A stretch of DNA of 64,000 bases from Ctena decussata. Its lineage: Eukaryota; Mollusca; Bivalvia; Lucinida; Lucinidae. Each line of letters opens with the position of its first letter. The first letter of the stretch is position 1. Positions 33,301 to 43,090 of this stretch are shown piece by piece. The notes beneath the pieces were generated by a model. It had not been told where the DNA came from. It was given only the letters and a program-made list of their open reading frames with translations, and did not search any database. The DNA lies in the NCBI GenBank assembly GCA_963989385.1, contig OZ022503.1, positions 63,896,123 through 63,960,122 of the forward strand, written 5' to 3'. Made by a program: the position numbers and the translations under genes.

Positions 33301-36300
33301 GGCTCATTTGTAGAATGACCTCAAATATCCAAACCAGTCTTATACGAAATTCGGCTTCGATGAAATTCGGCTTCGTGATGGGCTTTTACCATCGAAAACA
33401 ATCCCAAAAACCTCTAGGTCCGTTTTATGGTTTTCCTTTCTAAAACAATATCACAACTCTAGATCCGTCTTATAAGACGGATCTAGAGTTTCGGGATTGT
33501 TTTAGAAGGGAAAAACATCTAATAACCGAAGAAATGTGGTACAGGACAACTGAAGTTTACAAGTTTACCAGGAATATTTCATACATCTCAACAGTTATCA
33601 CTTATTGTTGCAGCTTAAAACCTAAGTCCCAGTAGAAGATATCTGGCGGGAGGGGTGGGGTACAATTCTATGTGCTTCCACCATTTTTACCAGAGGAAAT
33701 ACTTCTATGAAATCTTGTTGGCTTTCCTGGACTATGAAGATCTTCCGAAATGTAGTCTACTCCTAAAGGGGTTTAAAAGGAAGAATTTACATCCAGATCA
33801 GGGAGTAAGGACGAGAAAGTTAATGACGTTGCATCGACATTAATTGATAAGACACAATGTGCACAATTCAAGTTAAGTTTCTCATTTTCAGTAGCGAATC
33901 ATTTCGGCTGGTGTATCATTTGTGGGTATGATTCATTGGAACAAACAGCGAAGACCTGATCAGGAGAAGACTGACCTTGGTCTACAATGTTGACTCTAGC
34001 ACAAGGAAGCTCCAAATCTGAAGTTTACTCAAAGTGTATGTAAAGACATCCATGATTTCAGATCATTTTACAAGGAAAAAAAGGAGGGCAGCTTTTGTGA
34101 GTTCCTGTTTGCTGTGATAAAGGAGGTCTACACTTAAAACAAAATAAATTGCTTCGTACCGAAAAGGAAGTCTACACTTAAAACAAGATAAATTGCTTCG
34201 TTCCGAAAAGGAAGTCTACTTAAAACAAAATAAATTGCTTCGTTCCGAATAAGAAGTCTACACTTAAAACAAAATAAATAGCTTCGTTCTGAAAAGGAAG
34301 TCTACTTAAAACAAAATAAATTGCTTCGTTCCGGAAAGGAAGTCTACACTTAAAACAAGATAAATTGCTTCGTTCCGAAAAGGAAGTCTACACTTAAAAC
34401 AAAATAAATTGCTTCGTTCCGAATAAGAAGTCTACACTTAAAACAAGATAAATTGCTTCGTTCCGAATAAGAAGTCTACACTTAAAACAAGATAAATTGC
34501 TTCGTTCCGAAAAGGAGGTCTACACTTAAAACAAAATAAATTGCTTCATTCCGAATAAAAAGTCTACACTTAAAACAAGATAAATTGCTTCGTTCCGAAA
34601 AGGAAGTCTACACTTAAAACAAAATAAATTGCTTCGTTCCGAAAAGGAAGTCTACACTTAAAACAAAATAAATTGCTTCGTTCCGAAAAGGAAGTCTACA
34701 CTTAAAACAAGATAAATTGCTTTGTTCCAAAAAGGAAGTCTACACTTAAAACAAGATAAATTGCTTCGTTCCGAAAAGGAGGTCTACACTTAAAACAAGA
34801 TAAATTGCTTCGTTCCGAAAAGGAAGTCTACACTTAAAACAAAATAAATTGCTTCGTTCCGAATAAGAAGTCTACACTGAAAACAAAATAAATTGCTTCG
34901 TTCCGAATAAGAAGTCTACACTTAAAACAAAATAAATTGCTTCGTTCTGAAAAGGAAGTCTACACTTAAAACAAAATAAATTGCTTCGTTCCGAAAAGGA
35001 AGTCTACACTTAAAACAAAATAAATTGCTTCGTTCCGAAATGGAAGTCTACACTTAAAACAAAATAAATTGCTTCGTTCCGAAAAGGAGGTCTACACTTA
35101 AAACAAAATAAATTGCTTCGTTCCGAAAAGGAAGTCTAGACTTAAAACAAAATAAATTGCTTCGTTCCGAATAAGGAGTCTACACTTAAAACAAAATAAA
35201 TTGCTTCGTTCCGAAAAGGAAGTCTACACTTAAAACAAAATAAATTGCTTCGTTCCGAAAAGGAAGTCTACACTTAAAACAAAATAAATTGCTTCGTTCC
35301 GAAAAGGAGGTCTACACTTAAAACAAAATAAATTGCTTCGTTCCGAAAAGGAAGTCTAGACTTAAAACAAAATAAATTGCTTCGTTCCGAATAAAAAGTC
35401 TACACTTAAAACAAAATAAATTGCTTCGTTCCGAATAAAAAGTCTACACTTAAAACAAAATAAATTGCTTCGTTCCGAAAAGGAAGTCTACACTTAAAAC
35501 AAAATAAATTGCTTCGTTCCGAATAAGAAGTCTACACTTAAAACAAGATAAATTGCTTCGTTCCGAAAAGGAAGTCTACACTTAAAACAAAATAAATTGC
35601 TTCGTTCCGAATAAAAAGTCTACACTTAAAACAAAATAAATTGCTTCGTTCCGAAAAGGAAGTCTACACTTAAAACAAAATAAATTGCTTCGTTCCGAAT
35701 AAGAAGTCTACACTTAAAACAAGATAAATTGCTTCGTTCCGAAAAGGAAGTCTACACTTAAAACAAAATAAATTGCTTCGTTCTGAAAAGGAAGTCTACA
35801 CTTAAAACAAAATAAATAGCTTCGTTCCGAAAAGGAAGTCTACACTTAAAACAAAATAAATTGCTTCGTTCCGAAAAGGAAGTCTACACTTAAAACAAAA
35901 TAAATTGCTTCGTTCCGAAAAGGAAGTATACACTTAAAACAAAATAAATTGCTTCGTTCCGAAAAGGACGTCTACACTTAAAACAAAATAAATTGCTTCG
36001 TTCCGAAAAGGAAGTCTACACTTAAAACAAAATAAATTGCTTCGTTCCAAAAAGGAAGTCTACACTTAAAACAAAATAAATTGTTTCGTTCCGAAAAGGA
36101 AGTATACACTTAAAACAAAATAAATTGCTTCGTTCCGAATAGGAGGTCTACACTTAAAACAAAATAAATTGCTTCGTTCCGAAAAGGAAGTCTACTTAAA
36201 ACTAAATAAATTGCTTCGTTCCGAAAAGGAAGTCTACACTTAAAACAAAATAAATTGCTTCGTTCCGAAAAGGAGGTCTACTTAAAACAAAATAAATTGA

Positions 36301-37858
36301 TTCGTTCCGAATAAGAAGTCTACACTTAAAACAAGATAAATTGCTTCGTTCCGAATAAGAAGTCTACACTTAAAACAAAATAAATTGCTTCGTTCCGAAT
36401 AGGAGGTCTACACTTAAAACAAAATAAATTGCTTCGTTCCGAAAAGGAAGTCTACTTAAAACTAAATAAATTGCTTCGTTCCGAAAAGGAAGTCTACACT
36501 TAAAACAAAATAAATTGCTTCGTTCCGAAAAGGAGGTCTACTTAAAACAAAATAAATTGATTCGTTCCGAATAAGAAGTCTACACTTAAAACAAGATAAA
36601 TTGCTTCGTTCCGAATAAGAAGTCTACACTTAAAACAAAATAAATTGCTTCGTTCCGAATAAGAAGTCTACACTTAAAACAAAATAAATTGCTTCGTTCC
36701 GAAAAGGAAGTCTACACTTAAAACAAAATAAATTGCTTCGTTCCGAAAAGGAAGTCTACACTTAAAACAAAATAAATTGCTTCGTTCCGAAAAGGAGGTC
36801 TACACTTAAAACAAAATAAATTGCTTCGTTCCGAAAAGGAAGTCTACACGTATAAAAAATAATTTGCTTCGTTCCGAAAAGGAGGTCTACACTTAAAACA
36901 AAATAAATTGCTCCCAGAGGAGCGAATTCTTTTGTTTAAGAGTCGAATCCTTTTGGAAAGGAAGGTAGGCCTGAAATGAAAATGACAGAGTTATTTCCTT
37001 CTGACGGTATATCAATTCATCATGAATTTACAATTTGTATTTTCCATATGTGCCCAAACTCATACTTACAGTGGTATTCACAATTTTGTTACTGATACCA
37101 TTCAAGAGAACCTTGAAGCCAAAGTTGACAATAATCTTAACCGGCCAACTCGCGTGTTCTATACCGAGCTGGTGACACAACCAGGCCTGTAAAGATAAGA
37201 AGATTAAAATCATACAGTTTCATGGAAGTGCCCATAGTAATTCTAAAAACGATTTACACTAGAATTACTCACCTGTCAGCTAGTTGAAAGTCTATTTTCC
37301 TATTTTGATTAGATCTACTCGTTCGTCTGGGTTTAATGACCATTTGAGACTATTTCAGTGCGGTTCGCCTCTCAGAGAGACAGAGACAGAGAGAGATCCA
37401 ATAAAAGCCCCCATCCTGTTCAGGTACAGTGTTTAGAAAAATGGTTAGACTTATCAAAAAAGGGGGGGGGGAGAAAATCAGTTGAAATTATAGAAAATAT
37501 CACTTTGAATTATCTACATGAAGAAGCAGAGACCTTGCAAATGCATGAAGTTAATTGTGTTAACGATAGCTCTTTTAGCTGTCTGATACGCGTCTGCACT
37601 CACACACAGGCTTGGCTGCTCTGCTGTTTTTCATTTCATATCTGACACCACGCTGAACCTGTTCAAACATTTGTATACTAATACATTCTACCTTTGACCT
37701 ACCAAGGTGTTTCCAATTCTCCCAGCTTCGTCCAACCAACGCACCACATTTGGTTTCTCTATATCAGCCGGAATATCTCTGTTCAGAACAACAAATACTC
37801 TGTATGCCAACACTACTGCCACGGCGCTGCCAATGATAAACCATGTTCGCCACATCAT
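29540..37858 (-). CDS. AADAC: Arylacetamide deacetylase / neutral cholesterol ester hydrolase-like protein, complete gene, five exons
   Basis: Exons on the - strand (37858-37703, 37186-37070, 33003-32880, 31643-31580, 30329-29540) join in phase to give 416 aa, close to the family length of about 400. Family knowledge: these are type II membrane alpha/beta hydrolases of the hormone-sensitive lipase family, with the active site in the ER lumen. Seen here: an N-terminal signal anchor (FIIGSAVAVVLAYRVFVVL, residues 6-24), the oxyanion-hole motif HGGGW (123-127), YRKAPEHIFPAA (155-166), the acid in SQYDVFRDE (Asp349) and GFHGFF (His379). Odd point: the nucleophile elbow reads GDGSGGN (194-200) where the family has GDSAGGN, so Gly196 replaces the nucleophile and Ser197 is one place off. 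Asp-to-His spacing (30) is normal. Intron 2 holds a 2.8-kb satellite. Whether it is AADAC or NCEH1-like cannot be settled from sequence alone. Confidence 0.93.
30451..30685. repeat. Family A element, copy 4 (intron 4)
   Basis: Left edge GAGCTGCGATAAGACAAAAC, right edge GCTTTGTTGTGTCGCGGC. More diverged than copies 2, 3 and 5, with small deletions near 30540 and 30600. Confidence 0.82.
31030..31125. repeat. Family W-like word array
   Basis: Six GTTGAATCAAC-type words in alternating orientation (ACGTTGAACCAACATTGATT and so on). The usual CCCAGCAGGCACA edges are missing. Confidence 0.6.
31280..31407. repeat. Fragment shared with 33310-33507
   Basis: ATATGAAATAAGGCTTCGAG, AAAATCCCAAACTCTAGATC and TATGGTTTTCCCTCTAAACC recur in the same order in intron 2 at 33340-33445. 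The stem half seen at 33443-33507 is missing here. Confidence 0.6.
31408..31505. repeat. Family W element, good copy
   Basis: Edges CCCAATCAGGCACACAACG and TGTATGCCTGCTGGGG. The interior is alternating TTGAATCAACATTGAATC and GATTCAACGTCATAACGTTG words. Confidence 0.75.
31580..31643 (-). CDS. AADAC: AADAC-like, exon 4
   Basis: 64 bases between TTTTCAG and GTAAGT on the - strand. It adds DVYSGFLANLATRNKLQIVA and joins in phase to exon 5 as AAEYRKAPE. This is the short helix-strand segment between the oxyanion hole and the YR.APE motif in the family. Confidence 0.9.
31947..32765 (+). mobile_element. Composite of family C element and a tRNA-derived SINE-like tail (intron 3)
   Basis: 31947-32290 is a full family C element. 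It continues without a break into TATACCTGTCAATGATACAC, GAATCCGTATCACTATCCTT, a tRNA-like unit at 32528-32605, and CATCCACTCGACGTGATACA. The same joined order, with the same junction, is found at 59893-61690. The combination therefore appears to have moved or been copied as one unit. Confidence 0.72.
32528..32605 (+). repeat. tRNA-like promoter unit (SINE head or tRNA pseudogene)
   Basis: A box TAGCTCAGTCGG at 32534-32545 and B box GGTTCGAATCC at 32587-32597, spaced as in a tRNA gene. The acceptor and T stems do not pair fully, so it is not called a functional tRNA. A second copy at 61384-61470 supports a SINE origin. Confidence 0.7.
32880..33003 (-). CDS. AADAC: AADAC-like, exon 3
   Basis: Acceptor ATCTTCAG precedes position 33003 and donor GTAAGA follows 32880. 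It encodes VHYTTVDNVPVTIFVPD, then YTTMVYFHGGGWTWFSV. HGGG forms the oxyanion hole in this family. The last base starts Asp133. Confidence 0.94.
33067..33304. repeat. Family A element, copy 5 (intron 2)
   Basis: Left edge AGCCGCGACGCGAGAAAACC, right edge GGTTTTCTCGTGTCGTGGCT. Near-perfect terminal inverted repeats; the interior matches copies 2 and 3. Confidence 0.88.
33443..33507. repeat. Hairpin AACTCTAGATCCGTCTTATA
   Basis: AACAATATCACAACTCTAGA and its complement surround the centre GTCTTATAAGAC. The left flank matches 31280-31407. Confidence 0.7.
33655..33810 (-). repeat. Family D repeat, diverged reverse copy
   Basis: ACCATTTTTACCAGAGGAAA, TTGGCTTTCCTGGACTATGA and CGAAATGTAGTCTACTCCTA follow the family D order on the - strand. 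It lies 230 bp from a second D copy that holds the satellite. Confidence 0.5.
34045..34116 (-). repeat. Family D repeat, right-end part, cut off by the satellite
   Basis: CATTTTACAAGGAAAAAAAG, GCAGCTTTTGTGAGTTCCTG and TTTGCTGTGA are the reverse complement of the right end of D copies such as 56100-56165. The other end of the same element resumes at 36893, beyond the satellite. Confidence 0.75.
34117..36912. repeat. 44-bp satellite, about 64 copies
   Basis: The unit begins AAGGAAGTCTACACTTAAAA and goes on CAAAATAAATTGCTTCGTTC CGA. The period is 44 bp with some 40-bp units that lack ACAC. Units differ mainly in AAAAGG versus AATAAG, and AAAATAAA versus AGATAAA. A 260-bp block of six units (36131-36390) is repeated almost exactly at 36391-36650, a higher-order repeat. 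It lies in intron 2 of the esterase gene. Confidence 0.97.
36893..37015 (-). repeat. Family D repeat, left-end part, after the satellite
   Basis: AGAGGAGCGAATTCTTTTGT, AAGAGTCGAATCCTTTTGGA, GAAAATGACAGAGTTATTTC and CTTCTGACGGTATATC are the reverse complement of the left half of D (26694-26800). With 34045-34116 it makes one D element split by the satellite. Confidence 0.75.
37070..37186 (-). CDS. AADAC: AADAC-like, exon 2
   Basis: 39 codons between CTTTACAG and GTAAGT, phase 0 at both ends. It encodes AWLCHQLGIEHASWPVKIIV then NFGFKVLLNGISNKIVNTT, a linker region after the membrane anchor. Confidence 0.9.
37703..37858 (-). CDS. AADAC: AADAC-like, exon 1 with start codon and signal anchor
   Basis: Two ATG codons in a row open the frame (MMWRTWFIIGSA), and an in-frame TAG lies directly upstream, so this is the start. 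It encodes one hydrophobic helix, RVFVVLNRDIPADIEKPNVV and RWLDEAGRIGNTL, and ends at donor GTAGGT. 52 codons, phase 0. Confidence 0.9.
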
Positions 37859-37881
37859 CTACATCCAAATGTAACAGAAAT

Positions 37882-38348
37882 AAAGGGTCAAGGGTCAAAA
37901 AGTAATTCCACAAAATTGATTTTCCCATAGACTTCAGTGTATTTTTATGTTTACTGGAAATTATATTTTTGCACTTATGTTGAACGGATCAATGAATAAA
38001 TGCATGCAGAATATCTCTTTCATTTCAGTTGTTCAACATGCATTTAAACAGCATGGCTTTAATTTCTACGTTTGAGTTTTTGGTCCGTTTTTTCCGGGAC
38101 GTCGCCATAACGTCAATGTAAACTTGTTGATTTCAAAATTCACGCTAAGTTTGACAACCTGTATCTTTACAAGTAAGGGACAGAATTAAGTTCTGTAAAA
38201 ATGCATATTGCATTGTTCACTTACCTTTTCAAACAGAGTAATTATTTTTGCTTGGTCAGGAAGAACTGAATCAAATTTCTTGTAAACATGTAAATACACA
38301 AAAGTCTATGGGAAAATATTTTTGTGGAATCACTTCTGACCCTTGACT
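37882..38348. mobile_element. TIR element just upstream of the esterase start codon
   Basis: AAGGGTCAAGGGTCAAAAAG, AATTCCACAAAA and TTTTCCCATAGACTT at the left are mirrored by AAGTCTATGGGAAAA, TTTGTGGAATCACTTC and TGACCCTTGACT at the right. It is 467 bp long with no ORF. It begins 24 bp from the ATG at 37858, so it occupies the esterase 5' region. Confidence 0.75.
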
Positions 38349-38763
38349 GTAGTATCAGCGTCGATACAAAGTCATACGTCGCGTGCCGTAAAGTTGAAAC
38401 ATTCTAAATGTCGCCACAACAGTAACGGAGTGACGTTTTGGAGACGTCAAAATGGCTCGTTTACCATGATGGTTACTATAGCTATTACAGTTGTGGGAAA
38501 TCTGAGCATTGGCTGTAACTGTCTTAGTGGAGCAGATATGAAAACAGGCCTTATATACTCCTTAAGGCCAGCTACCTAATTAGCATAGCTGTCATAGCAA
38601 CCGCAATGTAAAAAAATGAAAAATGAAAATATAAATGACATAATCCGATGAAGCATAAACGGCGAAATTTAACAGAAATGTTCCAAGGATAAGCCTTTAA
38701 AAAGTATCTCATATCAAACGGTGCAAAACTTTGGTTGATGATATAACTTGAAGTTCCAGTTTT

Positions 38764-39480
38764 ATATTTCATAGTCCGGTGGTTGTCCTTTATGTCGGCA
38801 ACATATATTTCATGAATGTAGGCAATACTCTAACAGGGTAATGGCTTACCATGACTGTCTCACACAATTTGTCAGTGTAACCTATATTTCATGGCCCAGT
38901 GATTTTGCTCTATACCTCCAATACTATTTCATGGATTTGAATAATTCTAAAGAAAATGGTTCAGTCTGGCACTGTTATTGACCGTACCACATGTAAGCAA
39001 GTTTTGAGCAATATTTTATGGTCCATGGGCCGTATTCATAAAGCCACTTAAGTCGTTGCTATGCGGTTGCTAAGGCTAAATATCTATAAAGGAGATTCCC
39101 TACAACTATGAAATTTGGTCTGGAGGAACAGTCTTACAAAGACTGTTCCTCCAGACCAAATTTCAGAGTTGTAGGGAATCTCCTTCAAAGAAATTGAGCC
39201 TTAGCAACAGCATAGCAACCACTTAAGTCGTTTTATGAATACGGACCCAGTAAGTTTGGCAGCGCTGTTTCATTGGATAATGGTTTAACACGACACTGTG
39301 GTGTGACTTACATTTCGTGGTCCAGTGATTTTGTTTTATATCTCCAACACTGTTAAATGAATACTAAATAATGGTACATTCCAAGACAGTCACTGACGTC
39401 ATACCATTTGTAGGTCAGTATGACCATATTTTATAGCCCAGGGATTTGACCTCACACTATTTCATGCATTTGCATCATAA
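38764..39480. repeat. Diverged tandem repeat, about 120-bp unit, about five copies
   Basis: Units open with ATATTTCATGGCCCAGTGAT-type sequence at 38764, 38884, 39011, 39310 and 39426, and share CTCCAATACTATTTCATG and CTGTTTCAT blocks. A family E palindrome (39027-39247) is inserted in the third unit. Confidence 0.7.
39027..39247. repeat. Family E palindrome, copy 1
   Basis: GGGCCGTATTCATAAAGCCA at the left mirrors TTTATGAATACGGACCC at the right. Pairing continues through CTTAGCAAC and GGAGATTCCCTACAACT to the centre GGAACAGTC/GACTGTTCC. Copy 2 is at 44164-44388. Confidence 0.88.
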
Positions 39481-40566
39481 TGGTTTGAAATGGGCTCTCA
39501 AGAAATACAGGACCATTATACCATTCTTTCGCTGGGATGAGTAATGCAAACAATGATACACTTAACAAAGTTTCTAATTGGTCAGTTTTCTACTTTGTAG
39601 AAATACAACTTCTAAACAATATTTTTTAAATATTATTATAATCAAAATTTTAGGCATTTATCAACTTTTTGAAATTGAATGTTGTAATCAAAACTTTATC
39701 GTAAAATTAGAGTTATGGCCTCTTCTTTGTAAACCATAGACGATTTTTGAAAATTCATAAAACTTCGTTAAACTGCCAAAGAATCATGGCATTTCAGAAG
39801 CAAATTAAGTTGTCCATCATAAAAACATGAAAATGTATTCAGTTTTCATGAAGTTTTTGTCTGTATTCATTTTAATATTGATGTATTTAAATTAGCTCCC
39901 TTTTTAGTCTTAATGTTTGTTTAAACCGTAATGCATGCCTTGAAATGTAGAAGATCATCATTTGAAAATGCATGAGCGATTGAACTGCTCGTAAAATGCA
40001 AGAATATGATATTATGTGCATTTGTTCTTCCTAATTTGGAGGCAGATGAATCTAAAATGGTATAAGGCTTAATTCTATGCAAAAAGTTTTGTTCAGTGTA
40101 TGCTTGAAAGGGCTCTTGCTCCATTTAAATCAGGCATACTCAGACTAGGTTGCGCATATTGGCACACTTGTAAGACTTCAGTGTTCGCTATGATGCCGTG
40201 CATTTCTTTTTCTGATAAACTATGCTTTGTATAAGCTTCACAATTCTTAATAATATTTTAGAAAAAAAAGTGGCATTGTACCTTTTCTTCCTTGTCACAA
40301 GAGAACTCTTTAAAATATATGTCCAAAGTGAATTAAGTCTGATTTTGCATCCAGGTTCTGTCACGCAATCTATAACAAACACAAAGAATGACAAATTATA
40401 TCAAAGTCCATATTAATAAAAAAATTGAACATGAAACCACATCATATAACAAACAGTAATAGTACACATCAAGCGTTTATCGTTTGAAAAGTCCAAAGTC
40501 TAAATCAGAGCGTGTGGCTGAGACTGACCATATCGTAATTACTCTAAATAAGGGGGCAGAAGTACC
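39481..40566. other. Intergenic, no gene seen
   Basis: AT-rich. Overlapping short frames on both strands near 40.2-40.4 kb have no recognisable domain. Confidence 0.5.
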
Positions 40567-40690
40567 CAGGCAAACAGTGTAGATCCCGATAAGCCTGTTC
40601 CTTAAGAGTTGCAGGCTAATCAGGATCTACAGACAGATCCTGATAAGCCTGCTACTCTTAAGGAGCAGGCTTATCAGGATCTTCACTCTG
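40567..40690. repeat. Family J hairpins
   Basis: CAGGCAAACAGTGTAGATCC is followed by three blocks of GATCCTGATAAGCCTG or its complement around CTCTTAAGGAGCAGG. Both halves can fold. Confidence 0.65.
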
Positions 40691-40863
40691 AGTCATTCCA
40701 TCAATAGCTTTCTGAAGCATTGTACTAGAACTGATAAATGTATCTTAAAATTAGTGTAACCACGGTACGTGCTGTGGGTCATATCGTCTTAAGAGGCTTG
40801 TGATTGATAAAATATCTCTTACATGTCAGATCATATCGTACTTTCATCGATATGAAAATAAAC

Positions 40864-41106
40864 AGTAAGTAAGTAAGTAAGTAAAAGTAAGTAAGTAAGT
40901 CAGTCAGTCAGTCAAAACACCAGCCAGCCAGTCAGTTAGTCAGTCAGTTAGTTATTCAGCCAGTTGGTCGGTCGGTCGGCCATTCAGTCAGTCAGTTAAA
41001 TACTTTTTTGTTTCTTTGTTGTTCGCTGGTTTGCTAGTTGTTTGGCTAGTTAGTTACTTAGGCACGCAGGTAGGTACGTAGGTAGGAAGGTATGTAGGTA
41101 TGTAGA
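40864..41106. repeat. Tetranucleotide microsatellite field
   Basis: Runs of GTAA, then GTCA/GCCA, then GGTC, then GGTA/GTAG steps, with a TTTGTTTCTTTGTTG interruption near 41010. This is a drifting chain of related 4-bp words. Confidence 0.85.
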
Positions 41107-41194
41107 CGGCCAATTTGCTATAGCCAGTTCACCAAAGTGAAAGCGATTTGAATAAATGAGTACTAGATCTAGTTGACCTACCGAAAAAAGTAGG

Positions 41195-41365
41195 AGCTGA
41201 CCTGGCTGATTCCCTTGCTTCTGCTGCTGAGTATGCAGAAGATTCAGTGACTCAGTTTACTTCTCTTCTAAAGGCTAGGGGCTGTTTCCCTTTCACTTAT
41301 TTCTGCTGCTGAGTGTGCAGAGGATTCAGTTACTAAGTTTACTTCTCCTATAAGGGCTAGGGACT
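41195..41365. repeat. Two-unit tandem of about 80 bp
   Basis: TTCTGCTGCTGAGTATGCAG and TTTACTTCTCTTCTAAAGGC recur as TTCTGCTGCTGAGTGTGCAG and TTTACTTCTCCTATAAGGGC. Confidence 0.65.
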
Positions 41366-41522
41366 AGCTTCCCTGATTCACAGGTCCTGGTGAATGATTG
41401 TCTTTGGACGTATCACCAGTAAACAATTCTGATTCTGATTCTGATTCTGATTCCCTGATCACCGATCTTGATAAATGATTGTCTTTGTACATATCACCAG
41501 TAAACAATTCTGATTCTGACTG
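41366..41522. repeat. Possible retroelement tail with (TTCTGA)n
   Basis: Two copies of GATTGTCTTTGNACATATCA / CCAGTAAACAATTCTGA, each ending in a run of TTCTGA (five units, then two). A repeated end with a short tandem tail is typical of non-LTR elements, but no RT is visible. Confidence 0.45.
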
Positions 41523-41739
41523 AAAAAATGAGCATGAGTTGACCAAACTGAGACCGAGCTTAGAGGACGGAAATCGCACAGATCAGAAAAGTAACGTTTA
41601 CATTAGCGCAATTACGTCATTTTCTAAACAGCGTTTGACGTTTTATACAAAGCAACAATGGTGGCCTGCAACGTGAAGCTAACAGAGCATTTGCGTCAGA
41701 CGTTTGATGTTATTTTATGCACAGCACAGCAAGATATAT

Positions 41740-41990
41740 GGTAAGTGAAGAGGATATCCCGAGGCGCCTGATATCGAAGTATCGAAGTTTGTCCTACCAC
41801 TGCCGCATAGGTTCAAACCCAGCGCTGGTTGGCCGTTCCCTTCGAGGATGTGCGAAGATGCTCCAGGGGAGCCCAGATAGAACTAGAACTAGGTTGCGAA
41901 GGCTTGAAAGATCCGCGGCAGAGCCCGCCCCTCTCTCCCACATGAGTCGACAATTTTTAAAAATTACTGACGCTCCGGCAATATCCTGAA
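41740..41990. repeat. SINE-like candidate with a B box
   Basis: GGTTCAAACCC at 41810-41820 matches a Pol III B box and is followed by a GC-richer block (GATGTGCGAAGATGCTCC). No clear A box, so the call is weak. Confidence 0.3.
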
Positions 41991-42505
41991 TTTGTCCCCT
42001 AACGGAATAAGCGGCATTCAAGGGAGGTAAAAAATATGCAAATTAGGCTTATTCCGTAATTGATTTTCAAAAAACTATAAGTCAAGTAAATCCAGACGGT
42101 AGGTAATGTGGCAGGCGGTGGCTATTCAGGATCAGGGGAGAGAATCAGGATATTGCCGAATATCATAAAAATGACCGTACCCTAAAATCTGAAATAATGA
42201 AATAATGTCAAAGTTTGTATACGTAAAGCAAAATCTTAAAAGCCGCCTGAGTATTCGCGAAAAAAACAATGACAGTTAATTAAGATTCACAGTATGCATA
42301 AAAGAATCAAAGTGCTAATATTGCTGAAGAAAAGTGTGAGAAATTTTTGTAGTGCAAAAGCAAAAGCTAACGTTAATCACATTTATTTATTTATTTATTC
42401 ATTTGCAAAGAAATGGAATTTTTATTCGTATTTGAAAATTTTATTTTCATTAACTAACCACATCGTTAGTTTTGAGCAACCGGGTCCTGATGTGTAAAGT
42501 CAGCC

Positions 42506-42934
42506 TTAAGCTGCGTTTACACAGGCAAAGTTTCTGTAACAAAGACGGTTTGCCACAGAAAAATGTGTTCGTTTTAATGCCAAAATATGACAATGTTTCT
42601 TTGACAAATATATAAGGTAAAGTTACTTCGATAAATTAAATTTGTCCGTGTAAACGGAGAACTTTGCTAAAGATTATGTAACAAAGAACTTTGCTATAAG
42701 CGTGGAAAATATGACAAAGATTTTGTTTCATTGCTTCAGGTAACTTTGACGAATAATATTTAGTCGTGCGAACACTGCAGCGAATATTTCATTGCCAAAG
42801 TTTATTTGACAAAGATTCTATGTCACATTTTCTTTAACAAATAATTTGCTGCGTGTAAACGCAAAATGATTGGCATAGTTTCTTTGTTGAAGTTTATGTG
42901 ACATAGAAACATTGCTCGCGTGAACGCGGCCTAA
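42506..42934. mobile_element. TIR element with GCGTTTACAC ends
   Basis: TTAAGCTGCGTTTACACAGG at the left mirrors CGCGTGAACGCGGCCTAA at the right. The interior is a series of TTTGACAAAG / CTTTGTTACA words in both directions. No ORF. TTA(A) at the edges may be the target site. Confidence 0.7.
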
Positions 42935-42944
42935 GTATCATTCA

Positions 42945-43006
42945 GAGCACCGCTCGGCCAATTCCGTAACTTGAGTCTGATTCACGGAATTGGCCGAGCG
43001 GTGTTC
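42945..43006. repeat. Hairpin, 23-bp stem
   Basis: GAGCACCGCTCGGCCAATTC and its complement are separated by about 15 bases. It starts about 10 bp after the TIR element. Confidence 0.75.
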
Positions 43007-43090
43007 CGATTGCCTTAGTATCCTTTCAACAATCCATGCCCAGGACTAAACCACCACCAACTGGTGGCGCTCAGGACAATTGGTGCGACT

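Noticed and set aside
34117..36912. Possible CRISPR-like array
   Set aside because: Units are direct repeats of one 44-bp sequence with no unique spacers, in an intron of an animal gene. It is a satellite.
41364..41579. Ser/Glu-rich antisense frame
   Set aside because: Arises from the TTCTGA microsatellite tail; not a gene.
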